Below, piece by piece: positions 27,231-36,258 of a DNA stretch of 64,000 nt (within the stretch, counting starts at the first letter, position 1; each line of letters starts with the position of its first letter). Origin of the DNA: Bacteroidota bacterium (GTDB lineage: Bacteria; Bacteroidota; Bacteroidia; AKYH767-A; 2013-40CM-41-45); contig JADKJP010000003.1 in the NCBI GenBank assembly GCA_016720935.1, positions 186,001-250,000 on the forward strand. The letters are read 5' to 3'. The notes below the pieces were generated by a model, which saw only the letters and a list, made by a program, of their open reading frames with translations, had not been told where the DNA came from and made no database searches. The position numbers and the translations under genes were made by a program.

Positions 27231-27308
27231 GCACCTGACAGGGCTTTCCGATCCATCAAATCGGAAAGTTGAAATCACCTGGCAATTAGGCTTTTCCGAT
27301 GATTTTGG

Positions 27309-27336
27309 GCATCCTCCGGGATGCTCTTCTTTTTTA
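27309..27336 (+). terminator. Intrinsic terminator after the AsmA-like gene
   Basis: GCATCC-tccg-GGATGC is followed by a T-rich run (tcttctttttt). Another perfect hairpin, CTTTCCGAT/ATCGGAAAG (27244-27268), precedes it without a T run. Confidence 0.75.
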
Positions 27337-27471
27337 GACCATCTGCCGGAAAATTTTCCAAATTAGTACAGAATCTAATTTCCCATTTCAAGGAAATCTT
27401 CCATCTTTGTACTCATCAGAGCAGGAAATTTTATTGAAATCCTGCATTTTTCCTAAAACACACAACCTGAG

Positions 27472-28620
27472 GTGAATATTTACACCCAAAAACAACGTTG
27501 GAAACTTCTGCTCCTGCTTGCAGCCTTGTTGATAGGAGCAGCTTCGCTGTGGTATACCAATAAACTGGTGAACAAGCTGGCTGATGAAGAGCATAAAAAG
27601 ATTGAACTCTGGGCGGAGGCGACAAAAAGGCTTGCGGATGTTTCGGAAGTCAATACCGATATTAATTTTCTCTCCAGTGTCATCAGTAATAACAACACTA
27701 TCCCTGTAATCTGGGCGGATGAAAATTTTAAAGTCATTTCATCCCGAAACCTGGATTCTCTCCGCGCTTTGGATTCAACGTATCTGAAAAACCAGGTTGC
27801 AATCATGCGCTCCCAGCATGAGCCGATCGAAATAAAGATAGCCCAGAATTTTAAGCAATACATCCTCTACAAGGATTCTGAATTACTGGTAAGGCTCCGT
27901 TATTATCCTTATTTCCAGCTGGCAGTTATCGCATTGTTCCTCTTTGTTTCTTACCTCGCATTCAGTACATCACGGAAGGCGGAACAAAATCAGGTATGGG
28001 TTGGTATGGCAAAAGAAACCGCGCATCAACTTGGAACTCCTTTATCTAGTCTGCTTGCCTGGTTGGAATTGTTAAAAATGAAAGGGACAAATCCGGAATA
28101 TACCAGTGAAATAGAAAAGGATTTGCACCGGCTTCAAACCATAACAGACAGGTTCTCAAAAATTGGAGCTGCACCGGCCTTGAAAAAAGAAGATGTGTAC
28201 GATGTGCTCCGACATTCGGTAGATTATATTCGTAACCGCACTTCTGATCAGGTGAATTTTCACATCGATAAACCACATCACGAGATTTTTGCTCCGATGA
28301 ACGTTCCGCTGTTTGAATGGGTAATTGAAAATATCCTGAAGAATGCATTGGACGCGATGAGTGGAGCAGGTGCCATTAGCATTGCAATTACAGATCAGCA
28401 ACAATTCGTATACATGGACATTACAGACTCCGGAAAAGGCATTCCGAAGTCGTCTTATAAGACCATCTTCAAGCCCGGTTACACCACCAAAAGCAGGGGA
28501 TGGGGCCTCGGATTGTCACTCAGCAAGCGGATTATCGAAGATTACCATGACGGCCAGATTTTCGTAAAAAGCTCGGAAATTGGCAAAGGAACGACATTCC
28601 GCATCGTTTTAAAGAAATAA
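27472..28620 (+). CDS. Sensor histidine kinase (orphan)
   Basis: The 382-residue product starts at GTG. Membrane helix 1 lies at about residues 10-28 and helix 2 at about 145-163, enclosing a periplasmic sensor of about 115 residues. A HisKA-type H-box has His185 in AKETAHQLGTPL. The ATPase domain has N-box ENILKNALDAMSG, G1 DSGKGIP and G2 GWGLGLSL. No response regulator gene is adjacent, so the partner is elsewhere. A near-consensus -7 box (CATCTTTG, 27402-27409) lies upstream. Confidence 0.87.
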   Translation: MNIYTQKQRWKLLLLLAALLIGAASLWYTNKLVNKLADEEHKKIELWAEATKRLADVSEVNTDINFLSSVISNNNTIPVIWADENFKVISSRNLDSLRALDSTYLKNQVAIMRSQHEPIEIKIAQNFKQYILYKDSELLVRLRYYPYFQLAVIALFLFVSYLAFSTSRKAEQNQVWVGMAKETAHQLGTPLSSLLAWLELLKMKGTNPEYTSEIEKDLHRLQTITDRFSKIGAAPALKKEDVYDVLRHSVDYIRNRTSDQVNFHIDKPHHEIFAPMNVPLFEWVIENILKNALDAMSGAGAISIAITDQQQFVYMDITDSGKGIPKSSYKTIFKPGYTTKSRGWGLGLSLSKRIIEDYHDGQIFVKSSEIGKGTTFRIVLKK

Positions 28621-28711
28621 CCCGGGGCCTCTCTCTCCGGTTTGACATACACCATTACGCCCAAAAGCAAGGTGGATTACCTGCTGCGAACAGAATCCTC
28701 CGTATTTCATC

Positions 28712-28740
28712 TTGCCAATTGGGGATAAATATTATCTTTA
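28712..28740 (+). promoter_or_regulatory. Putative promoter of hemW
   Basis: TTG (28712-28714), an 18-nt spacer and TATCTTTA (28733-28740, one mismatch). It supports the ATG at 28772 over an upstream TTG start at 28712. Confidence 0.5.
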
Positions 28741-28771
28741 TCAAAGTAAACGAGCAAGAAACACTGCAACC

Positions 28772-29896
28772 ATGCCCGGTCTCTATCTTCACATCCCATT
28801 CTGCAAGCAAGCTTGCAATTACTGCGATTTTCATTTTTCCACTACTCACAACACAAAATCCGCAATGCTGGAAGCGATGCGGAAGGAAATCGGACTTCGG
28901 AGTGATTATCTCGGTACCAACCAGCTCAGTACAATTTATTTTGGCGGCGGAACACCTTCATTGCTGACAGGTGATGAACTCAAAGGAATCTTTGAAACCA
29001 TCAACAGAAATTTTTCTGTCGATTCGGATGCGGAAATCACTCTCGAAGCAAACCCGGACGACCTGACAGCCGAACGACTTGATGAAATTCGTGCAGCCGG
29101 TGTCAATCGTTTGAGTATTGGTATCCAGAGTTTCTCCGATGAGGATCTTAAATACATGAATCGTGCGCACAATGCAATGCAAGCCTATGATGCTGTTCGT
29201 CTTGCTCAGGACAAAGGCTTTGACAATATCTCCATCGATCTCATCTACGGTATTCCTACACTCTCTGAGGAACAATGGGAAAAAAATATGGAAACGGCTT
29301 TTACTTTAGGCGTTAAACATCTTTCCTGTTACTCGCTTACAGTTGAGCCCAGAACAGCTTTGGCCAAATTAATCCGTGACCGTAAAGTTCAGGAAGTGGA
29401 TGAGGAAATGTCAGCCATTCATTTTGCAATGCTGATGGATCGCGCTGCCTGGGCCGGTTTTGAACATTACGAAATTTCGAATTTTGCCAAACCCGGCAAT
29501 TATTCCAAACACAATACCTCTTACTGGAGTGGAGAGCCGTACCTAGGGATCGGGCCTTCCGCTCATTCTTACAATAAAGTCAGCCGTCAGTGGAATATCT
29601 CAAATAATCCACAGTACATCCGCTCCATTGATGAGAATATTGTTCCTTTCGAGCGAGAAGACCTGAGTAATGAGGAGAAATTCAATGAGTATGTACTCAC
29701 ATCTTTGAGAACAATTTGGGGAATTAGTTTGCGAAAACTCTTTCTTGAATTTGGTGAAAAGTCTGCCATGGAATTTCAACGAAATATTATTCCTCTTCTC
29801 GATGATGAACAAATCGAGCTGCAGGGAGAAAATCTTGTGCTTACCAGAAGAGGAAAATTTTTCGCAGATCGAATTGCTTCCGATCTTTTTCTCTGA
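28772..29896 (+). CDS. hemW: Radical SAM protein HemW
   Basis: The product has 374 residues from the ATG at 28772. The radical SAM cluster Cys are C11, C15 and C18 in CKQACNYCDF. The residue after YCD is Phe rather than the extra Cys of HemN, as is usual for HemW. LYLHIPFC, TIYFGGGTPSLL, EANPDDLT, NRLSIGIQSF and GIPTLSEEQW all match the family. HemW binds haem and acts as a haem chaperone. Many homologues are misannotated as coproporphyrinogen dehydrogenase. It is monocistronic and converges with a T9SS cargo gene 45 nt away. Confidence 0.93.
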   Translation: MPGLYLHIPFCKQACNYCDFHFSTTHNTKSAMLEAMRKEIGLRSDYLGTNQLSTIYFGGGTPSLLTGDELKGIFETINRNFSVDSDAEITLEANPDDLTAERLDEIRAAGVNRLSIGIQSFSDEDLKYMNRAHNAMQAYDAVRLAQDKGFDNISIDLIYGIPTLSEEQWEKNMETAFTLGVKHLSCYSLTVEPRTALAKLIRDRKVQEVDEEMSAIHFAMLMDRAAWAGFEHYEISNFAKPGNYSKHNTSYWSGEPYLGIGPSAHSYNKVSRQWNISNNPQYIRSIDENIVPFEREDLSNEEKFNEYVLTSLRTIWGISLRKLFLEFGEKSAMEFQRNIIPLLDDEQIELQGENLVLTRRGKFFADRIASDLFL

Positions 29897-29941
29897 AAGG
29901 ACAAGAATTAATTCTTTCCAATTAACAACCCTTTTCCATGA

Positions 29942-31171
29942 TCAGTGGAACAAAGCTACTTTAATGGTGGATCGGGAATCATCGTCTTCAATTTCCAAAG
30001 CATAAATTCCATCCGGAATATTCTCTGTGGAAATATCCACTTCTTTTTCGCGAATATTATCTGATTGAAAAATAGTTCTTCCCTCCATCGAATGTAAATG
30101 AATCACTTGATGTGGTCCGGGAGTATCTTTAAAAATAACTGTCAGTTTATTGGATCCACTGTTATAAAGCCAGTTAAAATCGGATCTTTTGTTTTTCCTG
30201 CAAGCAATGGTCTGACTGTAGGTTAATGTTCCATCAAAATCATTTTGTTGCAAACGATAATAGTTGATGTCATTCGCCGGGTGTTCGTCAGTGAACTTGT
30301 ATTCGTTCAGCACGGTGCTGTTCCCGGCGCCTTCAATTCTTCCAATTTCATGAAAATTGTATTCATTGTCGGCATGTTGAATAGAGAAATACGCATTGTT
30401 TGTTTCTGATTCGGTAGTCCATTTCAATTCGATCTGATTTTCCTTTTCTTCAGCAGTAAATGAAATCAATTCTACCGGCAAAGTGGTACCGGGAGTAACA
30501 GAAATATCGTCAACATAATAATATGCGCCAGTTGTACCTGTTCCAAGTAGGGTGATAGTAGTTGCAGCATTGTTGCGAAAATTACCAATGGTAATGTACT
30601 GATCAGGACTGGTAGGTGTGTAGACAAAACTAAGTTGTTGCCAGGTGGTCGAATAAAGCACGGCACTTGATTCAAGCTGCGGGACATAGGAAATCGGTGC
30701 TCCGCCTGTTTGAGTCAATGGAGCGGAAGAAAACGCGATTCCCAGGTTATTACATCCATATCCGTGAATAGTGCTCACTCCATTGGTATACCATAAGGAA
30801 ATTGTATATACCTGACCAACTGTAAGAGGGTTGCTAAGCTGTCTGGAAATGTATTCCCTGTAATTTCCCGAATACCAGGCGGCGAAACCTTCCATACCGG
30901 CTCCACTGTGAGGAGAAACAGTCGCCCACCAGGTGGCAGGTGGTTTGCAACCTCCGGTTCCTCCAGTATTGTAGTAATCAGGGCTACCTGTGCCGACTAC
31001 CAACGCACAGACTCCGCTGGGGCTGGTCCAGCCATTGGCATAACATACTTGCGCGTAATTGTTGGGTAATGTTGTGAAGGAGTCAAAATTTCCGTTGGTA
31101 CATAGGTTCTGCGAAATCCCCGGGAAGGAAATGAAATTCATAAGGAAAAGAAGTCCGGCCAGAAATCTCAT
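29942..31171 (-). CDS. T9SS cargo protein with C-terminal sorting domain
   Basis: The 409-residue product has a signal peptide (MRFLAGLLFLMNFISFPGISQ). Residues about 20-225 are a carbohydrate-binding-like or adhesive beta domain, rich in Gly, Ser, Thr and aromatics (GNFDSFTTLPNNYAQ, GAYYYVDDISV). PVELISFTAEEKENQIELKWTTESETNN and the fibronectin-like stretch after it are typical of Bacteroidota secreted proteins. The last about 80 residues (VIHLHSMEGRTIFQS ... IPDGIYALEIE) form a type A T9SS sorting domain. It should be released at or bound to the cell surface. The substrate is unknown. Confidence 0.85.
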   Translation of the reverse strand: MRFLAGLLFLMNFISFPGISQNLCTNGNFDSFTTLPNNYAQVCYANGWTSPSGVCALVVGTGSPDYYNTGGTGGCKPPATWWATVSPHSGAGMEGFAAWYSGNYREYISRQLSNPLTVGQVYTISLWYTNGVSTIHGYGCNNLGIAFSSAPLTQTGGAPISYVPQLESSAVLYSTTWQQLSFVYTPTSPDQYITIGNFRNNAATTITLLGTGTTGAYYYVDDISVTPGTTLPVELISFTAEEKENQIELKWTTESETNNAYFSIQHADNEYNFHEIGRIEGAGNSTVLNEYKFTDEHPANDINYYRLQQNDFDGTLTYSQTIACRKNKRSDFNWLYNSGSNKLTVIFKDTPGPHQVIHLHSMEGRTIFQSDNIREKEVDISTENIPDGIYALEIEDDDSRSTIKVALFH

Positions 31172-31248
31172 GGATCAAAATTGACCCATGAAGATCAGAA
31201 ATAATATTGGACATGCTGTGAAGAAACGAAGAAAAAAGCTGATGATTC

Positions 31249-31941
31249 TTATTCTTCCTCTGGAACATCATTTCCTTTTCCGGCAAGAACAATGACAATT
31301 TCTCCTTTTACTGTTTTGGAGGAGAAATGTAAGTGACATTCCTTCAGCGTTCCATGAAAATTCTCCTCATGGAGTTTACTCAATTCCCTGGAAACCGAAG
31401 CCTGACGGTCTGCCCCGAAATACTCGCTAAACTGTTCCAGCGTTTTGACCAATCTGAAAGGAGATTCATAAAAAATCATGGTTCTGGTTTCTTCTTTCAG
31501 GTTTGTCAACCGTGTGTGACGGCCTTTTTTCTGGGGTAAAAAGCCTTCGAAGCAAAAACGGTCGCAGGGTAAACCTGAATTGACCAGAGCCGGAATCAAT
31601 GCTGTTGCTCCGGGAAGTGTTTCGATAGGAACATTGTTCCTGACACACTCCCGGACAATCAAAAAGCCGGGATCGGAAATTCCCGGGGTGCCGGCATCAG
31701 TGATCAGGGCAATTTTTTCACCTGCGGCGATTCGGGCTACAATATCTTCTACAACCTTATGCTCATTATGAGCATGGTAGGATTGCATACGTTTCTCGAT
31801 GCCGAGGTGTTTGAGCAGAAAACCACTGGTGCGGGTATCTTCAGCCAGGATCAGATCAACTTCCTTCAGGATCCGGATAGCACGTAAAGTGATGTCCTCC
31901 AGATTTCCGATAGGAGTTGGAACCAGGTAAAGATGAGACAT
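31249..31941 (-). CDS. rsmI: 16S rRNA (cytidine(1402)-2'-O)-methyltransferase
   Basis: The 230-residue product has the tetrapyrrole-methylase fold. LYLVPTPIGNLEDITLRA at the N-terminus, AEDTRTSGFLLKHLGI, ITDAGTPGISDPG and LPGATALIPALVNSGLP are the RsmI signature motifs. The enzyme methylates the 2'-OH of C1402 in the ribosomal decoding centre. The gene follows the unknown-function gene upstream by 9 nt, so they are probably co-transcribed. The length is slightly short, lacking part of the C-terminal region found in longer RsmI proteins. Confidence 0.93.
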   Translation of the reverse strand: MSHLYLVPTPIGNLEDITLRAIRILKEVDLILAEDTRTSGFLLKHLGIEKRMQSYHAHNEHKVVEDIVARIAAGEKIALITDAGTPGISDPGFLIVRECVRNNVPIETLPGATALIPALVNSGLPCDRFCFEGFLPQKKGRHTRLTNLKEETRTMIFYESPFRLVKTLEQFSEYFGADRQASVSRELSKLHEENFHGTLKECHLHFSSKTVKGEIVIVLAGKGNDVPEEE

Positions 31942-31950
31942 GATCAGAAA

Positions 31951-32856
31951 TTAGGCGATGAACCTGCGCTCCACGAGGTCAATGAATATTGCAGCAGGAG
32001 TGGATGTGAGATCCCAATTGTATTTTGGAACAAGATTATTGTTCACATAACCGGAAGCTGCTTCATAACTTTGGCAGTTATTTAAATGTTCCACTGCACT
32101 GTGGTAAGTGGAGGAATCTCCGCTGAATAGTTGATTAATGAATTGGAATTTTTCATTGATACCAATCGCAACTTTCAAATCCTTTACCGGTTTACGCTGA
32201 AGTTTTTCTCCGATACGTGTCGGTGATTGATGCGTGGCAATGCGTTCCCCCAGAGTTTCGATTTCTTCAAATTTTCCTGCAAGCGTTGGAACTTCGTCAA
32301 ACATTTCATGAAGATCTCCGCTTCCTTTTTTCGGTTTAGCCATTGTGTTAGGCTGCACTGAATTTTCTGTTCTGACAGATGTTTGGGCAAGCAACTCTTC
32401 GAAAGAATGCCGAACCGGTTCCTGCGATGGTTCTTGTATTTTCTCAACAGATGGAATTTCCTTTTCTGCCTGAACCGCTTCATTTTTTTGTTCTGCAATC
32501 ACAGGAATTTCAGGTACAGAAGATTCAGTAGTGGAAACCGGAGTCTCAGCAACAGGTGAAGTTTGCAAAGGATTTTCCGACACGACTGATTTTATGGCTT
32601 CAGGGGAAGGAACATACATTCTTGGCTCAGACTTCGCGTAACGTTCGGCAATGGCAGCTTCCAGTTCTTCCATCGTCTTCAGGGCATTGTGATGATGGAG
32701 CAGGAGGGAAGCCTCATACAACTGTCGGACTTTTTGTAAAAAAAGATCAATTTCAGCATAAGGTACAGATGACGAATGCTGTTGCATTTCCCGGTGCAAA
32801 TCAAGCAGCTGTTTTAATCGGGAATCAATTTGTTGGTGTAATTCGTGGGTTGCCAT
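31951..32856 (-). CDS. Bacteroidota protein of unknown function, two-part with disordered middle
   Basis: The product has 301 residues from the ATG at 32856 (MATHELHQQ). A GTG at 32904 is an alternative. Residues about 1-95 are helical. Residues about 95-185 are low-complexity, rich in Pro, Glu, Val and Ser, and probably disordered. The C-terminal about 115 residues are conserved-looking (DLKVAIGINEKFQFINQLF, YNWDLTSTPAAIFIDLVERRFI). I recall this C-terminal pattern as common in uncharacterised Bacteroidota proteins, but no function is known to me. Its position just before rsmI suggests co-expression. Confidence 0.72.
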   Translation of the reverse strand: MATHELHQQIDSRLKQLLDLHREMQQHSSSVPYAEIDLFLQKVRQLYEASLLLHHHNALKTMEELEAAIAERYAKSEPRMYVPSPEAIKSVVSENPLQTSPVAETPVSTTESSVPEIPVIAEQKNEAVQAEKEIPSVEKIQEPSQEPVRHSFEELLAQTSVRTENSVQPNTMAKPKKGSGDLHEMFDEVPTLAGKFEEIETLGERIATHQSPTRIGEKLQRKPVKDLKVAIGINEKFQFINQLFSGDSSTYHSAVEHLNNCQSYEAASGYVNNNLVPKYNWDLTSTPAAIFIDLVERRFIA

Positions 32857-32941
32857 ATGCTCTTTCAACGGAGCTTCTGTAAAAATGTTGTAAGAAATCA
32901 ACACCCTTTAACCAATAAAATTATTGCTTTTCGGTTCTGAG

Positions 32942-32980
32942 AAAAAGCCCATTAATGTTCTCGTCTTGCCCGGGCTTTTT
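32942..32980. terminator. Terminator-like hairpin between divergent genes
   Basis: AAAAAGCCC (32942-32950) pairs with GGGCTTTTT (32972-32980) over a 21-nt loop, with A and T runs on both sides. It lies upstream of both flanking genes, an odd place for a terminator. The 313-nt gap holds no supported gene. The rest is AT-rich sequence plus the tdk -7 box. Confidence 0.6.
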
Positions 32981-33141
32981 TACCTGAAAACCGGAGTGCA
33001 TTTAGAACTCAATACCATCCCAATTCTTCGAAATTTAAATTCAAAACAGCTAAAATGGATGAATTTGAAAATGAATGACATTATTCTCATCTTCATGGAT
33101 TATTGACCTGTTTTCAGGGTTTCAAATCCCTTCAAAACTCA

Positions 33142-33149
33142 TAACTTTG
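33142..33149 (+). promoter_or_regulatory. -7 box of the thymidine kinase operon (TAACTTTG)
   Basis: Exact TAnnTTTG match, 20 nt before the ATG at 33170. The -33 region has no clear TTG. Confidence 0.55.
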
Positions 33150-33169
33150 CTTTAGAAATTGAATCCCGT

Positions 33170-33754
33170 ATGTTTTTAGAGAATTTAGCTTCCAATGATC
33201 CCCATCGTGGACATATCGAAGTAATTTGTGGGTCCATGTTTTCAGGTAAAACGGAAGAATTGATCCGTCGTTTAAAACGTGCACGTATCGCAAAGCAGAA
33301 AGTTGAGATATTCAAACCCAAAGTAGATACCCGCTATCATGAAGAAAATGTTGTTTCTCATGATGCCAATTTTATTCCAAGTACGCCTGTTGATTCAGCT
33401 TCGCAAATTCTTTTGTTAGCGAATGATGTGGAGGTTGTTGGAATTGACGAAGCGCAATTCTTTGATGAGGAATTGCCATCGGTTTGCGAAAAACTTGCCA
33501 ACCGCGGAATTCGTGTAATGGTTGCCGGACTGGACATGGATTATCTTGGAAAACCTTTTGGTCCGATTCCCGGTCTGGTTGCAATTGCGGAGTTCGTTAC
33601 GAAAGTTCATGCCATCTGCATGAAATGTGGCAACCTGGCGAATTATTCCCACCGTACAGTAGCAAACTCATCAAGAATACTTTTAGGTGAACAGGAAAGC
33701 TATGTTCCGCTTTGTCGTGCATGCTTCAATGAAGAGAGAGAAAAATCATCGTGA
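33170..33754 (+). CDS. tdk: Thymidine kinase (type II)
   Basis: The 194-residue product has a P-loop at GSMFSGKT (residues 21-28), ending in Lys27 and Thr28. VVGIDEAQFFDEEL is the Walker B/catalytic Glu segment, and VAGLDMDYLGKPFGP the lasso/substrate region. The structural zinc site has two Cys pairs (CMKCG and CRAC). It phosphorylates thymidine for the salvage pathway. The TGA stop overlaps a GTG that could start the downstream murF-alr gene. A dCMP deaminase elsewhere in the window feeds the same nucleotide pool. Confidence 0.95.
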   Translation: MFLENLASNDPHRGHIEVICGSMFSGKTEELIRRLKRARIAKQKVEIFKPKVDTRYHEENVVSHDANFIPSTPVDSASQILLLANDVEVVGIDEAQFFDEELPSVCEKLANRGIRVMVAGLDMDYLGKPFGPIPGLVAIAEFVTKVHAICMKCGNLANYSHRTVANSSRILLGEQESYVPLCRACFNEEREKSS

Positions 33755-33768
33755 TCCACGATTCCAAA

Positions 33769-36252
33769 ATGGCTGAATCTGTTTATTCCATTGAACAAAT
33801 CGCTGAAATTGTCGGCGGAAAACTTGTCATCAACGATCCTGATGATCACCGGATTGTTGACCTCCTTACCGACAGCCGTAAAATCATTCATCCTGAAACA
33901 TCTCTCTTTTTTGCAATTAAAGGAGAACGTCACGATGGACATCGGTTCATTCCCGAATTAATTGTTCAGGGTGTCAGGAATTTTATTGTTTCGGATTATC
34001 CGGAAAGTTTTTCAGCCCTCAGAGCAAATTTTATTATAGTTCCTGAAGCACTGGTTGCAATGCAAATGCTTGCAGCGTTTCACAGACAACGTTTCCATTT
34101 CCCGGTGCTGGGAATAACAGGAAGTAATGGTAAAACCATTGTCAAAGAATGGTTGTATCAATTACTCCGTGCCGACAAAAACATCGTTCGAAGTCCGAAA
34201 AGTTTTAATTCCCAGGTCGGTGTTCCACTCTCATTATGGCTGATGAATGAAGAACATCAGCTGGCTCTGATTGAAGCCGGAATCTCGCGCCCGGGTGAAA
34301 TGGAGAAATTGCAAAACATGATTCGTCCGACCATCGGAATATTCACAAATATTGGAACCGCTCACGATGAAAATTTTCAGGGACCTCAGCAGAAGGTAGA
34401 TGAGAAGATGAAACTTTTTCTCGGGGTCGAGAATCTTATTTACTGCAGGGACTTCGCGATCATTCACGATACAGTTCAACGAACTTTATTCGACCATGAA
34501 AAAATTCGTTGTTTCACCTGGTCACGAAAAGCAAAGGCGGATCTCCAGATAGGAAGAATTACCAAAGGCACTGACGAAACAGAAATTCAGGCCGTATACA
34601 ATAATCAGTTCCATAAAATCCGAATTCCATTTACTGATGATGCGTCTGTTGACAATGCCATTCATTGCTGGTCACTGATGATCGTGCTTGGATATGCACA
34701 GGACATCATCAGTGAACGCATGCATTTCCTCAATCCTGTCGCCATGCGGCTGGAGATGAAAAACGGAATCAACAATACTTCTGTAATAAACGACAGTTAT
34801 AATTCCGATGTAGGCTCACTAACCATCGCCCTGGATTTTCTGAATCAGCAAAAACAGCATAACACCAGAACAGTGATCCTTTCAGATATCCTTCAAAGCG
34901 GAAGGAACGAAGAAAGTCTCTACCGGGAAGTAGCTCAGCTGCTGCTTGCAAAAGGTGTCGATAAAATGATCGGTATCGGTGACGCTATTCACAGACAACA
35001 ACAACTTTTCGGCATCCCTGCAAAATTTTATGCCACGACAGATGACTTTCTCAGGGAAGCATCCATCTCCGATTTTCGTGATGAAACTATTTTGCTCAAA
35101 GGAGCCCGTCCATTTGGCTTTGAGAAAATAGGGAAAATGCTCCAGCAAAAGGCGCATGAAACGGTGATGGAAATCAATCTGAATGCACTTGTTCACAACC
35201 TGAATTATTATCGGTCGAGGGTGAAGCCTACAACCAAGATGATGGCCATGGTCAAAGCCATGTCTTATGGAAGCGGCAGCTTTGAAATCGCGAATATCCT
35301 GCAGTTCCACCATGTGGATTACCTCGCAGTCGCCTATAGCGATGAAGGAGTTGAATTAAGAAAAGCCGGGATCACTCTCCCGATAATGGTCATGAACCCG
35401 GAGGTACAGAGTTTTGAAGCAATGATTCGTTATCGCCTGGAACCGGAGATCTATAATTTCAGATTACTCAATCAGCTGAATGAAGTGCTGCGCAAACACG
35501 ATGGTGATCCATTCAGAATCCATATTAAACTGGATACCGGAATGAGGAGACTGGGTTTTGAAGAAGGAGACATCAACGAACTGGTTGTTCGTTTGAGAAA
35601 TAATAAAAACATTCGTGTTGAATCTGTTTTTTCTCATCTGGCCGCGAGCGATGAAGCTGAACATGACGGTTTCACACGTATCCAGTTGGATAGATTTACC
35701 CGAATGAGTAAAGATATCCAGCAGGAATTTGAATATCCTATCAACAGGCACATCCTGAATTCATCCGGTATACTTCGGTTTAGTGAGGCTCAATTTGACA
35801 TGGTTCGTCTCGGTATCGGTTTGTATGGATTCGCGGCGACAAATAATGAGCAGCAGCAATTGCAACATGTGGCCACACTGAAAACCACAATATCACAAAT
35901 TAAAAACGTCCCCGCGAATGAGACCATCGGTTATAGCCGGAGAGGCAAACTCACCCGTGATTCTATCATTGCGACAGTTGCCATTGGTTACGCGGATGGA
36001 ATCAATCGTCGCTTAGGCAATGGAACCGGTTCTATGCTGGTAAACGGAAAACGGGCACCGATTGTCGGTAGTGTTTGTATGGATATGTGCATGCTCGATA
36101 TTACTGACATTCCAGCAAGAGAAGGTGATGAGGTAATTGTTTTTGGAACGGATTTGCCGGTGATTGAAATGGCTACTGCACTCGGAACTATTCCCTATGA
36201 AGTTCTTGCCGGAGTATCCCAGCGTGTGAAAAGGATATATTATCAGGAATAG
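33769..36252 (+). CDS. Bifunctional MurF ligase / alanine racemase
   Basis: The product has 827 residues from the ATG at 33769. A GTG at 33751 overlaps the tdk stop and would add 6 residues. Residues 1 to about 460 are MurF-like: SIEQIAEIVGGK, P-loop GITGSNGKT (115-123), NSQVGVPLSL and NDSYNSD. Residues about 465-827 are a PLP-dependent alanine racemase with the PLP Lys496 in MVKAMSYGSGS, KLDTGMRRLGF and VGSVCMDMCMLD. The fusion is common in Bacteroidota and links D-Ala production to its use in peptidoglycan precursor synthesis. The MurF half may be degenerate in its acceptor region, which I cannot judge. Confidence 0.92.
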   Translation: MAESVYSIEQIAEIVGGKLVINDPDDHRIVDLLTDSRKIIHPETSLFFAIKGERHDGHRFIPELIVQGVRNFIVSDYPESFSALRANFIIVPEALVAMQMLAAFHRQRFHFPVLGITGSNGKTIVKEWLYQLLRADKNIVRSPKSFNSQVGVPLSLWLMNEEHQLALIEAGISRPGEMEKLQNMIRPTIGIFTNIGTAHDENFQGPQQKVDEKMKLFLGVENLIYCRDFAIIHDTVQRTLFDHEKIRCFTWSRKAKADLQIGRITKGTDETEIQAVYNNQFHKIRIPFTDDASVDNAIHCWSLMIVLGYAQDIISERMHFLNPVAMRLEMKNGINNTSVINDSYNSDVGSLTIALDFLNQQKQHNTRTVILSDILQSGRNEESLYREVAQLLLAKGVDKMIGIGDAIHRQQQLFGIPAKFYATTDDFLREASISDFRDETILLKGARPFGFEKIGKMLQQKAHETVMEINLNALVHNLNYYRSRVKPTTKMMAMVKAMSYGSGSFEIANILQFHHVDYLAVAYSDEGVELRKAGITLPIMVMNPEVQSFEAMIRYRLEPEIYNFRLLNQLNEVLRKHDGDPFRIHIKLDTGMRRLGFEEGDINELVVRLRNNKNIRVESVFSHLAASDEAEHDGFTRIQLDRFTRMSKDIQQEFEYPINRHILNSSGILRFSEAQFDMVRLGIGLYGFAATNNEQQQLQHVATLKTTISQIKNVPANETIGYSRRGKLTRDSIIATVAIGYADGINRRLGNGTGSMLVNGKRAPIVGSVCMDMCMLDITDIPAREGDEVIVFGTDLPVIEMATALGTIPYEVLAGVSQRVKRIYYQE

Positions 36253-36258
36253 AAATGA

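Noticed and set aside
29903..29916. AAGAATT/AATTCTT palindrome between convergent genes as a terminator
   Set aside because: The stem is AT-rich with no loop and no T run, so termination is not supported.
32924..33106. Possible 60-residue gene on the plus strand
   Set aside because: It spans the terminator-like hairpin, has no recognisable start signal and shows no protein-like composition.
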